Source: Bacteroidota bacterium (GTDB taxonomy: Bacteria; Bacteroidota; Bacteroidia; Bacteroidales; B39-G9). From it: 6,048 nt of DNA. Below, piece after piece: positions 1-5,902 of this stretch; positions within the stretch are counted from its first letter, which is position 1, and each line of letters starts with the position of its first letter. The notes under the pieces are model-generated. The model saw only the letters and a program-made list of their open reading frames with translations. It ran no database searches and was not told the origin of the DNA. The stretch is from contig QMPG01000202.1 in assembly GCA_003648455.1 (NCBI GenBank), positions 1-6,048 on the forward strand, read 5' to 3'. The position numbers and the translations under genes were made by a program.

Positions 1-2
1 TC

Positions 3-14
3 TCAACATGTTGA
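3..14. repeat. Perfect 12-bp palindrome
   Basis: TCAACATGTTGA reads identically on both strands. It could be a dimeric regulator site or the edge of a longer structure cut by the window boundary. No gene start lies next to it inside the window, so no role can be assigned. Confidence 0.35.
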
Positions 15-28
15 ATTACAAAGCTATA

Positions 29-53
29 GATTGCTTCGTTCCTCGCAATGACG
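29..53. repeat. Dispersed intergenic repeat copy
   Basis: The stretch runs from GATTGCTTCG to CTCGCAATGACG, with ATTGC (30-34) and GCAAT (45-49) as short inverted arms around a 10-base spacer. I recognise this pattern as a short repeat scattered through intergenic regions of many bacterial genomes, including Bacteroidota; the central bases vary between copies. GGATTGCTTC recurs at 113-122 as a partial echo. That this is a dispersed repeat in this genome is an inference, because only one full copy is visible here. Confidence 0.55.
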
Positions 54-511
54 TGCTTTTTCTACTTTTCGGAGTGGACTCAATCTTGAAATAATTTTTA
101 TATAACAAACAGGGATTGCTTCACATTAGTTTTAGCTACAAGTGTGAAAAGAACGAAAATGCAACATTGAAAACTGATTATATAAATAAAAAAAAGGATT
201 TATAATATTATCTAATTGATTTAAGATTGGCGCAAGAAAAAATTAGTTTTTGCCCTACCGCTTCTGTCTTTCTGGACAGTTGGGAAAGTCAACACACAAA
301 CAGTACATTTCCAATTACTCACTAAGTGCTTTAATTTAATGGTGTTCGTGAATGTTTCACATTTCGCACAAGCCCACACTAAAACCAAAAATTGCAAAAG
401 AGCTGTTTTTCTGTAACCCATAATTGCGTATAATTATAACAAGTGATGATTTTTTATTAAAAACTGAGAATAAAACAACGCTCAATTTGCCTCTATTCGC
501 ATTTATTGCAT

Positions 512-535
512 AAAATATGTAATATTTTAAAATAT
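512..535. promoter_or_regulatory. AT-rich heptamer cluster, possible operator
   Basis: The heptamer AAAATAT occurs three times with alternating orientation: forward at 512-518, inverted at 522-528 and forward at 529-535. The second and third copies abut to form a perfect 14-bp palindrome, ATATTTTAAAATAT (522-535). The block ends two bases before the putative -33 element of the CBASS promoter, so it is well placed for an operator or an upstream activating element. In DNA this AT-rich, chance palindromes are common, so the regulatory role is only a suggestion. Confidence 0.3.
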
Positions 536-537
536 AC

Positions 538-568
538 TTGGTTTGTGTTGCTCTATTTTGTATATTTG
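538..568 (+). promoter_or_regulatory. Bacteroidota-type promoter of the CBASS operon
   Basis: TTG (538-540), a 20-base gap, then TATATTTG (561-568) matches the TTTG/TAnnTTTG pattern used by the primary sigma factor of Bacteroidota. Transcription would start a few bases after 568, giving a leader of roughly 25 bases before the ATG at 601. No Shine-Dalgarno sequence is obvious in that leader, as is usual in this phylum. Confidence 0.65.
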
Positions 569-600
569 CACAATATTTGTAAATATTAAATTTAGAGTGC

Positions 601-1524
601 ATGAAAAAACCGTTTAAAAAATTCAACGAGGACATAAAACTAACCTCAAATCAGAAAGAAGATGCAAAGACAAAATACACCAATGTGAGTAAAACCTTGC
701 ATAAAGAATATTACGACACAGAGTATGACGGTAAGACAAAATTTTTATTTGGTTCGTACAAAACTAAAACCAATACACGCCCTTTAACAGAAATGCAGGA
801 TGTTGATGTGTTATTTAAAATACCGCAGGAAACATTTGATAAATTCGACGATTATGAAAGCAAAGGACAATCTGCACTTCTGCAAGAAATCAAAGAAGTA
901 CTAAAAGATACTTACAGCACTACGGATAAAATTAGTGCATGGGGAAAGGTTGTTTTAGTTAAAATGTCTGATAACACCCATAACGTAGAAGTTCTGCCTG
1001 CTTTAGAAAAAGACGATGGTACATTTACTATTCCTAATTCGGCTAATGGTGGTAGTTGGGAAAGTTTTGACCCTCGCAAACAAGTTGATGAGTTTCAAAC
1101 ATCAAACGATAATACAAATGGACTTACTGCGGAATTGGGAAGGATGATGAAAGCGTGGAAAAAAAATATATCATCAATGGATTATTCTTCGTATGAATTA
1201 TTGAGTGACATTATAGCATTTTTAGAAACTGAATTTACTACAGGTGCAGAATACGAAGAATATCATGAAATAGTGAAAAATTTTTTGGATTATATTAAAA
1301 CACGTTGTAATAACGAAGATAGAAAAAGCTATATAAAAACTGCTTACAATAGAGCTATAAAAGGCATAGAATACATGGATGATGATAAACCAAAGGAAGC
1401 TTCTGAAGAATGGCGAAAGATTTTTGGCGACAAATTTCCAAAAGTAGAAGAGAATCCAAAAAAAGAGCAAAAGAAAGTTGTACCAATTTTAAAACCAGCA
1501 TCACCATGGAGCAAATTAGGTTAA
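601..1524 (+). CDS. CBASS CD-NTase (cyclic oligonucleotide synthase)
   Basis: This 307-residue protein is a cGAS/DncV-like nucleotidyltransferase, predicted to make a cyclic di- or trinucleotide in the cytoplasm when phage infection is sensed. It shows the polymerase-beta-type signature G51-S52, then D67-V-D69, with the third acidic position probably E130 in NVEVLPA. GSYKTKTNTRP followed by DVDVLF is typical of CD-NTases. Residues around 175-235 fit the helical OAS1-C-like half. The end is a lysine-rich, probably flexible tail (from about 282) that finishes in PWSKLG with a C-terminal glycine. Such a terminus is what E2/E1-linked CBASS systems attach to target lysines. The gene opens a three-gene operon behind a Bacteroidota promoter and overlaps the E2 gene by 19 bases. 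Length is somewhat below many CD-NTases but no motif is missing. Family call is firm; the clade and the nucleotide product cannot be told from sequence alone. Confidence 0.9.
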   Translation: MKKPFKKFNEDIKLTSNQKEDAKTKYTNVSKTLHKEYYDTEYDGKTKFLFGSYKTKTNTRPLTEMQDVDVLFKIPQETFDKFDDYESKGQSALLQEIKEVLKDTYSTTDKISAWGKVVLVKMSDNTHNVEVLPALEKDDGTFTIPNSANGGSWESFDPRKQVDEFQTSNDNTNGLTAELGRMMKAWKKNISSMDYSSYELLSDIIAFLETEFTTGAEYEEYHEIVKNFLDYIKTRCNNEDRKSYIKTAYNRAIKGIEYMDDDKPKEASEEWRKIFGDKFPKVEENPKKEQKKVVPILKPASPWSKLG

Positions 1525-2081
1525 ACGAATTGGAGATTAACTTTCTTAGTGAAAGTTATAAGGGATTAACGTATAATGAAACGAATAATACAATTAGCGG
1601 AATTTTGAGTTTTTATCGTTCATATAATGGGAAAAAAGTCAAAGGAAAATATTCGATTGAATTTAAGTTAGAACATGGCAATAATAGTATTTTGCCTAAA
1701 GTTAGAGAAACTAAAGGCAAAATATTAAGCATTGCAAAAAGAAAAAAAATATCAAGAGCTGAGGTGCATCTAAATAATGAAGAAGGGGAAATGTGTTTGA
1801 TATTTCCGGTAAAGGAAACAGAATTTTATCCCAATGGTTTTGAATTTAAACGATTTATGAATCATATTGAAACACATTTGTATTGGGTTACATTTTATGA
1901 CAGGTATGATAAAAAACCATGGAAGGATGAGCCACATTGTTTTAATGATGCTCTTTTTTTATCAATTAAGGAAAATAAAGATTATCGCAAATACCTGAAA
2001 ATAAATTTGGAAGAAAAACTTAAAATAAAGTTGACCAGACCAGAGTTTAGACGATATTTAAAAAAAAACAATTTATTATGA
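1506..2081 (+). CDS. E2-like ubiquitin-conjugating-fold protein of CBASS
   Basis: This 191-residue protein looks like a prokaryotic E2-family protein. Residues 48-100 follow the E2 order: a strand (GKYSIEFKLE), a proline in LPKV (P64), then H88-x-N90 leading into GEMCLIF, where C97 is the probable catalytic cysteine. This parallels HPN...G.(I)CL of eukaryotic E2s. After the core, HLYWVTFYDRYDKKPW and EPHCFNDAL resemble the conserved tail of bacterial E2-only proteins. I chose the ATG at 1506 over an in-frame ATG at 1410 because the extra 32 residues lie entirely within the nucleotidyltransferase frame and look like a basic shadow sequence. The start overlaps the upstream gene by 19 bases and the stop overlaps the next start in ATGA, so translation is probably coupled. 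There is no E1 or JAB protease gene, which makes this the short, E2-only type II layout. The E2 call rests on motifs and context, so it is less firm than the nucleotidyltransferase. Confidence 0.75.
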   Translation: MEQIRLNELEINFLSESYKGLTYNETNNTISGILSFYRSYNGKKVKGKYSIEFKLEHGNNSILPKVRETKGKILSIAKRKKISRAEVHLNNEEGEMCLIFPVKETEFYPNGFEFKRFMNHIETHLYWVTFYDRYDKKPWKDEPHCFNDALFLSIKENKDYRKYLKINLEEKLKIKLTRPEFRRYLKKNNLL

Positions 2082-2668
2082 ATCCATTATTATTATCAAC
2101 AACGAGACATTTTTTTGCTCAATGTGTGTTTATGAACAGCATACATTATAAAGCATACGACAGATTGCAAAAAAGGCAAAATCTTTATAAGAATATTACC
2201 ACATGGGTTTCAGGAAGCACTCTTGTGTTAATAACACTGGAAGTTGTCGTGTTTCAAGGATTCTCAGATAAAGAAACATTAAATACAATTTTATCTGTAT
2301 TCTCTTATGTGGGATTAATTCTAACAGCTATTAGTTTGCTTTTTACAATGTTTCATAAGGAAGATATATCAGAAATAAAGATTAATCATCGTATAGCTGC
2401 CGAAACATACAAGGAATTAAGAGATTCCTATTTATTATTGATAGAAGAAATTGCAAGTAATGAAAGTAATTTTTCGGAATTGCGTAATAAATCAAAAGAA
2501 TATCAGAAACAATACAGTAGTATAGGTAAATACTCTCCAACAACAACTTATGAAGATTATCAAGCAGCCCAAAAAGGGCTGGGATTAGATAGAAATTCAG
2601 ATGAAGAATTTACATGGAGTGATAAGGAAATAAATCGGTTTTTACCTAAAAAATTGAGAGATTTATAA
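2078..2668 (+). CDS. SLATT-type two-transmembrane CBASS effector
   Basis: This 196-residue protein is a probable membrane effector. It has a basic, helical N-terminal stretch (about 20-40, KAYDRLQKRQNLYKN), two hydrophobic segments (about 43-60 and 68-91), then a cytoplasmic helix with INHRIAAETYKELRDSY, the His-Ala-Tyr-Leu pattern seen after the second membrane helix of SLATT proteins. The C-terminal part (152-196) contains TTTYEDYQAAQKGLGL, also SLATT-like. SLATT means SMODS- and SLOG-associating two-transmembrane domain; such proteins are predicted to oligomerise and breach the inner membrane when the nucleotide signal appears. The ATG overlaps the E2 stop codon in ATGA, so I chose it over M19 (at 2132), which would also keep both membrane helices. 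No separate nucleotide-binding domain such as SAVED is visible, so how it senses the signal is open. It is the last gene of the operon. Confidence 0.78.
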   Translation: MNPLLLSTTRHFFAQCVFMNSIHYKAYDRLQKRQNLYKNITTWVSGSTLVLITLEVVVFQGFSDKETLNTILSVFSYVGLILTAISLLFTMFHKEDISEIKINHRIAAETYKELRDSYLLLIEEIASNESNFSELRNKSKEYQKQYSSIGKYSPTTTYEDYQAAQKGLGLDRNSDEEFTWSDKEINRFLPKKLRDL

Positions 2669-2680
2669 TGCAACAAAATC

Positions 2681-2710
2681 TTTGTTTTTGTGTTTAATTT
2701 TATATTTTTG
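2681..2710 (+). promoter_or_regulatory. Bacteroidota-type promoter of the AbiL-like pair
   Basis: TTTG (2681-2684), an 18-base gap, and TATTTTTG (2703-2710) form a Bacteroidota-type promoter in the 73-base gap after the SLATT gene. It implies that the ATPase/RloB pair is transcribed independently of CBASS. It also decides the ATPase start: an in-frame ATG at 2682 would lie upstream of the expected transcription start. Confidence 0.55.
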
Positions 2711-2741
2711 CAGAAATAAAGTAAATTTAAAAAATAGAGAA

Positions 2742-4022
2742 ATGATACATTCACTTTCTATAAAAAATTTCCTCTCGTTCAAAGATGAAGTTACTATTAG
2801 CTTTGAAGCAACGAGGGATACCCATCTTGAAGAACAACACGTATATGAGGTTGCTGATGGGGTTCGTTTATTAAAATTTTTAATTTTATATGGCTATAAT
2901 GCTTCCGGTAAATCAAACCTGATTCGGGCATTTCAATTTTTAAGAGATTTTTGGTTTACTATTACAGATGATAAAGATGAAGAAGTAGAAACAGAACCTT
3001 TTTTACTTGATAATAATAGTAGGAAAAACCCAAGTGAATTTAAACTTATTTTCTATCATGATAAAACAAAATATGCATATTATTTAAGTGCATTTAAGAA
3101 TATTGTTGTTCAAGAAAAACTGGAGTTTTATCCGGGAGTTCAACCGGCGGTTATTTTTGACCGAATTTATGAAAACGGAGTTTCTGTTATAAATTTTGGT
3201 AATAAAATAAAGGTCAGTCCTGCTGCAAAAGACGAAATTTCAATAAAATGTCTGCCGAACATTTCAGTTTTTGCAGCTTATAATCAGGTTAATGTAAAAA
3301 TTGAAGGGTTAAATAACGCTTCAATTTGGATGAAAGAAAATGTAATGCCAAGTATTGAGCCTCTTACATATTTACAATCTTTTACCGAAAAGCTTGTATC
3401 TGAAGATGCTGAAATTAAACAGCATGTGCTGAATTATTTACAGAAAGCCGATTTTAATATCTCAGGCATTGATAGTAAAGAAATTGAAAGAGAAGTACCG
3501 GATGAATTTATTTCTCATGCAAAAAAAGCAAGAGGTGTTTCAAAAAAAGAGATTGAACGTTTAGAAAAAGACCATACCATTAAATTTACAGAAACAATTT
3601 TTTTGCATTCTGTTACTATTGATGATATGGAAAATTCTTTTCCTATAGATTTTGAATCACAATCAGACGGAACAAAACGAATTTTTGGGCTTGCTGGTGC
3701 TATTTTTAAAACAATTGAAAAAAATGCCTTTTTACCGATTGATGAAATAGAATCAAAGCTTCATCCTCGGTTAATTGAATATGTAATTGAACAGTTTCTT
3801 CGTTATTCAAAGCAATCACAATTGTTAGTAGCTACTCATTACGACAATCTTTTTGATGAAGATGACTTATTACGAAAAGATAATTTCTGGTTTACAGAAA
3901 AAGGCGAAGACGGAGCAACAAAACTTTATCCGTTAAGCGGATTTAAAGGTTTAGGAAGAATTTCTTCACTTCAAAAAGCATATAAATTCGGTAAATTCGG
4001 AGCGGTTCCTAATATTGATTAA
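2742..4022 (+). CDS. AAA/ABC-type ATPase, RloA/AbiLi-like
   Basis: This 426-residue ATPase belongs to the AAA_15/AAA_21 group related to OLD and SMC ATPases. The N-terminus MIHSLSIKNFLSFKDE is the usual family opening. Walker A is GYNASGKS (51-58). An ABC-signature-like segment ESQSDGTKR lies at 305-313, Walker B is FLPIDE (330-335) followed by SKLHPRL, and the switch histidine is in ATHYDNLFD (H366). The end YKFGKFGAVPNID matches the family's closing YxxGxFGAxP pattern. The insert between Walker A and the signature is where sensing or oligomerisation would be expected. I chose the ATG at 2742 because this opening sits directly after it and a promoter lies between it and an upstream in-frame ATG at 2682. 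An RloB-like gene follows after 8 bases. In AbiL (AbiLi/AbiLii) and RloA/RloB pairs the ATPase is thought to sense phage and control the partner. The exact trigger is unknown. Confidence 0.85.
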   Translation: MIHSLSIKNFLSFKDEVTISFEATRDTHLEEQHVYEVADGVRLLKFLILYGYNASGKSNLIRAFQFLRDFWFTITDDKDEEVETEPFLLDNNSRKNPSEFKLIFYHDKTKYAYYLSAFKNIVVQEKLEFYPGVQPAVIFDRIYENGVSVINFGNKIKVSPAAKDEISIKCLPNISVFAAYNQVNVKIEGLNNASIWMKENVMPSIEPLTYLQSFTEKLVSEDAEIKQHVLNYLQKADFNISGIDSKEIEREVPDEFISHAKKARGVSKKEIERLEKDHTIKFTETIFLHSVTIDDMENSFPIDFESQSDGTKRIFGLAGAIFKTIEKNAFLPIDEIESKLHPRLIEYVIEQFLRYSKQSQLLVATHYDNLFDEDDLLRKDNFWFTEKGEDGATKLYPLSGFKGLGRISSLQKAYKFGKFGAVPNID

Positions 4023-4030
4023 CCTGAAAT

Positions 4031-4582
4031 ATGAAGCTTAAAGAATCAATATACGTAATAGGTGAAGGTTTAACCGAGAAATACTATTTTCAACATCTTA
4101 AAAGATTAAAAAAATACTCTTGCGTTATTCGTCCTAGATTTTTTTCAAAGAAAAACAGTATTTATTATCTTGAAAAACGGACTAAGGAATTGCTATCGGC
4201 TGACGTAACTGTAATTTGTGCTTTTGATGCTGACGTTTCGCAAAGAAATAAAGATGAAAAAATAAAATTGCAAAAATTTATTACTGAATATAAAAACAAC
4301 GATAAGGTTATTATTTGTGATAGTTTACCTTCAATAGAATTTTGGTTTTTATTGCATTTTAAAAAGACAAATAAACATTTTGCAAATTATAATGCGATAA
4401 GAGATGAGTTGAGAAAATATATTCCAGATTACGATAAAACCGAAAAATATTTAATGCAGGATAAATGGGCTAAAATCCTTATTCTCAAGCAAGATACCGC
4501 AATTGATTACGGTAAAAAATTAAAGTCTGGTAGTGGGGCATATTCTAATATTTATAAAGCGATAGAAATTCTTGAAAAATAA
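4031..4582 (+). CDS. RloB/AbiLii-like protein, probable Toprim-like effector
   Basis: This 183-residue protein resembles the RloB family. It opens with a strand and IGEGLTEKYYFQHL, where E12 and E16 fit the family's conserved EGxxE motif. The acidic pair D66-x-D68 sits in ICAFDADVS, and SLPSIEFWFLLHF (98-110) matches the family's SxPxFExWxLxHF signature. The spread of acidic residues fits a Toprim-like metal-binding fold, so nuclease activity is plausible but not shown by the sequence. Length is near the family norm and no key residue looks lost. It starts 8 bases after the ATPase stop with no obvious Shine-Dalgarno sequence, so coupled translation is likely. RloB proteins are commonly paired with RloA ATPases, including near type I restriction loci; none is visible here. 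The PARIS effector AriB is a related idea, but it belongs to another family (DUF4435) and this protein fits RloB better. An IS3 element begins 5 bases after its stop. Confidence 0.82.
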   Translation: MKLKESIYVIGEGLTEKYYFQHLKRLKKYSCVIRPRFFSKKNSIYYLEKRTKELLSADVTVICAFDADVSQRNKDEKIKLQKFITEYKNNDKVIICDSLPSIEFWFLLHFKKTNKHFANYNAIRDELRKYIPDYDKTEKYLMQDKWAKILILKQDTAIDYGKKLKSGSGAYSNIYKAIEILEK

Positions 4583-4587
4583 ATTAA

Positions 4588-4612
4588 TGTCTTGTCCTAA
4601 AATAAGTTTACA
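4588..4612 (+). repeat. Left terminal inverted repeat of the IS
   Basis: It begins TGTCTTGTCCT and ends GTTTACA. It pairs with the right repeat (6024-6048) at 21 of 25 positions. The TTG at 4592-4594 inside it doubles as the -33 element of the transposase promoter. Confidence 0.88.
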
Positions 4613-4621
4613 ATAAATTTG
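4592..4621 (+). promoter_or_regulatory. Transposase promoter embedded in the left IS end
   Basis: TTG (4592-4594), a 19-base gap and TAAATTTG (4614-4621) fit the Bacteroidota pattern. The first box lies inside the terminal repeat, so transposase bound to the end would be expected to block its own promoter, a common self-limiting layout in insertion sequences. The leader to the ATG at 4641 is short and has no Shine-Dalgarno sequence. Confidence 0.6.
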
Positions 4622-4640
4622 TAAATTTAACCGCACAATT

Positions 4641-4982
4641 ATGGACAAAAAAGAAGTGAACAGAGAAGAAATTATTGCCGAATATTTGACAGGCAATATC
4701 AGTTATCGAGCTCTTGAAAAAAAGTATGGAGTTCCATCACGAAGTATTTGCGACTGGGTATTAAAATATCAAGGTCGTTTATCAAGTTGGAGAGAAAAAG
4801 AAAAACGAAGAAAAGAAAAACTAACAGGCAAGCAAGAGGTAGAACTTTCCAATGAAGTAAAGGTTTTACAAAAAGCCTTACGAAAAAGCCAGTTAAAAAA
4901 TGAGTTGCTTGAAGAAATGCTAAAATTATCAGAGGAGCATACTGGAATAGAACTGCGAAAAAAGTTTGGTACCAAGCAATAA
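4641..4982 (+). CDS. IS3-family transposase OrfA (DNA-binding part)
   Basis: This 113-residue protein is the N-terminal, DNA-binding half of an IS3-type transposase. Residues 5-45 form a helix-turn-helix (REEIIAEYLTGNISYRALEKKYGVPSRSICDWVLKYQ split around the turn near G30), followed by a basic linker (51-61) and a leucine-zipper-like coiled coil (about 68-97) with leucines in NEVKVLQKALRKSQL and KNELLEEMLKL for multimerisation. It binds the terminal repeats. Alone it usually acts as a repressor; the fused OrfAB product is the active enzyme. The stop codon overlaps the orfB ATG by one base (TAATG), and a frameshift heptamer sits six codons before the stop. The length fits IS3 groups with a short OrfA. 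Confidence 0.9.
   Translation: MDKKEVNREEIIAEYLTGNISYRALEKKYGVPSRSICDWVLKYQGRLSSWREKEKRRKEKLTGKQEVELSNEVKVLQKALRKSQLKNELLEEMLKLSEEHTGIELRKKFGTKQ
4958..4964 (+). promoter_or_regulatory. -1 frameshift heptamer A AAA AAG
   Basis: AAAAAAG lies with zero-frame codons AAA (4959-4961) and AAG (4962-4964), the exact phase for tandem -1 slippage. After the slip, translation continues GTT TGG TAC CAA GCA ATA into the ATG of orfB with no stop. The product joins OrfA residues 1-108 to 312 residues in the orfB frame, giving a 420-residue OrfAB transposase. The joined sequence VWYQAIMKIEQRESRSITALCSLLGYSRQAYY reads like the normal start of IS3 catalytic halves when split at the ATG. No strong downstream hairpin or pseudoknot is obvious; TTGGTACCAA (4966-4975) is a palindrome but too tight for a good stem-loop. 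Confidence 0.8.
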
Positions 4983-5902
4983 TGAAAATAGAACAAAGAG
5001 AAAGCCGCAGTATAACTGCTCTATGTTCGTTGCTTGGTTATAGTCGTCAGGCTTATTATCAACAAAAAAGACAATCAGAAAAAGTATCGTTGCAATATGA
5101 TTTTTTGATAAAAGAAGTTTTAGAAATACGTAAAAATCAGAAACGACTTGGAGGAAGGAAATTATTACATAAACTCGAACCATTTATGTTAAATCATCAT
5201 ATTGACATAGGTCGAGATGCGTTCTTTAACTTGCTGTCTGAAAACAATTTATTAGTCAGAAAACGGAAGCGAAGAAAACCTATTACAACTTTTTCTGACC
5301 ATTGGATGCGTAAGTATCCTAATTTGATAGAAGGATTTTATCCAACAGCATCAAATCAATTATGGGTAAGCGATATAACCTATATTATTGTTGGTAATGG
5401 GTTTTGTTATTTAAGCCTTATAACAGATGCTTACAGCAGAAAAATTATAGGGTTTTATCTATCTCCAAATTTAGCAGCCGAAGGCTGTATAAAAGCTTTA
5501 AAAATGGCATTAAGAAACAATCCTGTACTTGGTAGGTTAATTCATCATTCAGATAGAGGTTCTCAATATTGTTGTTCAGATTATGTAAAAATTCTTAAAG
5601 ATAATTTTATAAAAATTAGTATGACCCAAAATGGAGATCCAAGAGAAAATGCTATTGCGGAAAGGGTAAACGGGATATTAAAAGATGAACTTTTGGAAAA
5701 AGCACATCTGAACTATAAAGAAGCAGTAAGGAATGTTTCAAAAGCAATAAGTATCTATAATCATCAACGACCTCACGGAAGTATTGATTATCTTACTCCA
5801 TTTGAGGCTCATTTTAAAGAAGGAAAAATAAAAAGACGATGGAAACAATATTATTCAAAAAAGAAAGAAATGGAGCCAGCAGTGGAGCTTTGCGAACTTT
5901 AA
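4982..5902 (+). CDS. IS3-family transposase OrfB (DDE catalytic part)
   Basis: This 306-residue protein is the catalytic half of the transposase, which cuts and joins the element's ends. ITALCSLLGYSRQAYY (11-26) is the usual start of IS3 OrfB, followed by a helical HTH_21-like region with RLGGRKL (55-61). The RNase H-like integrase core carries D131 in WVSDITY, D191 in HHSDRGSQY and E227 in NAIAERVNG, with 35 residues between the second D and the E, then K234 seven residues on (E-x6-K), as expected for IS3. The end has YNHQRPHGSIDYLTPFEA, the family's closing motif. The ATG overlaps the orfA stop in TAATG, so separate translation by re-initiation is possible, but -1 frameshifting into a fusion is the likely source of active enzyme. 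No defect is visible. Confidence 0.93.
   Translation: MKIEQRESRSITALCSLLGYSRQAYYQQKRQSEKVSLQYDFLIKEVLEIRKNQKRLGGRKLLHKLEPFMLNHHIDIGRDAFFNLLSENNLLVRKRKRRKPITTFSDHWMRKYPNLIEGFYPTASNQLWVSDITYIIVGNGFCYLSLITDAYSRKIIGFYLSPNLAAEGCIKALKMALRNNPVLGRLIHHSDRGSQYCCSDYVKILKDNFIKISMTQNGDPRENAIAERVNGILKDELLEKAHLNYKEAVRNVSKAISIYNHQRPHGSIDYLTPFEAHFKEGKIKRRWKQYYSKKKEMEPAVELCEL

Larger units (their letters stand above)
1..600. other. Gene-poor upstream region
   Basis: No coding region here is convincing on either strand. The stretch is AT-rich and holds a 12-bp palindrome (3-14), a dispersed-repeat copy (29-53), a partial echo of that repeat (113-122), an AT-rich heptamer cluster (512-535) and the promoter of the following operon (538-568). 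The longest open frames are on the minus strand. One at 221-421 would encode 66 residues with two CxxC pairs and is discussed as a finding. The other, at 357-635, runs into the nucleotidyltransferase gene and shows no recognisable features. I see no tRNA, rRNA or CRISPR repeat. Confidence 0.7.

Noticed and set aside
357..635. Minus-strand open frame of 92 codons upstream of and into the nucleotidyltransferase gene
   Set aside because: It runs through the CBASS promoter and gene start, has a composition typical of AT-rich noncoding DNA and shows no motif.
1222..1470. Minus-strand frame inside the nucleotidyltransferase gene
   Set aside because: It is Phe/Ile-rich because it is the complement of Lys/Glu-rich coding sequence, a shadow of a well-supported gene.
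1410..1505. Upstream in-frame extension of the E2-like gene starting at 1410
   Set aside because: It would overlap the nucleotidyltransferase gene by 115 bases, is a basic low-complexity shadow of that frame, and adds nothing to the E2 fold. The ATG at 1506 fits a short coupled overlap.
2671..2691. Terminator between the CBASS and ATPase genes
   Set aside because: ACAAAA (2673-2678) and TTTTGT (2686-2691) can pair, but the stem is only six AT-rich pairs and overlaps the promoter, so it is too weak to call.
2682..2741. Upstream in-frame start for the ATPase at 2682
   Set aside because: A promoter (2681-2710) overlaps this stretch, and the family's normal N-terminus begins at the ATG at 2742.
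2742..4582. PARIS (AriA/AriB) defence system
   Set aside because: The ATPase is similar in type, but the partner carries RloB signatures (EGxxE, SxPxFExW-like) rather than the DUF4435 pattern of AriB.
4769..5183. Minus-strand frames across the IS orfA/orfB junction
   Set aside because: They are complements of clear transposase coding sequence with no motif of their own.
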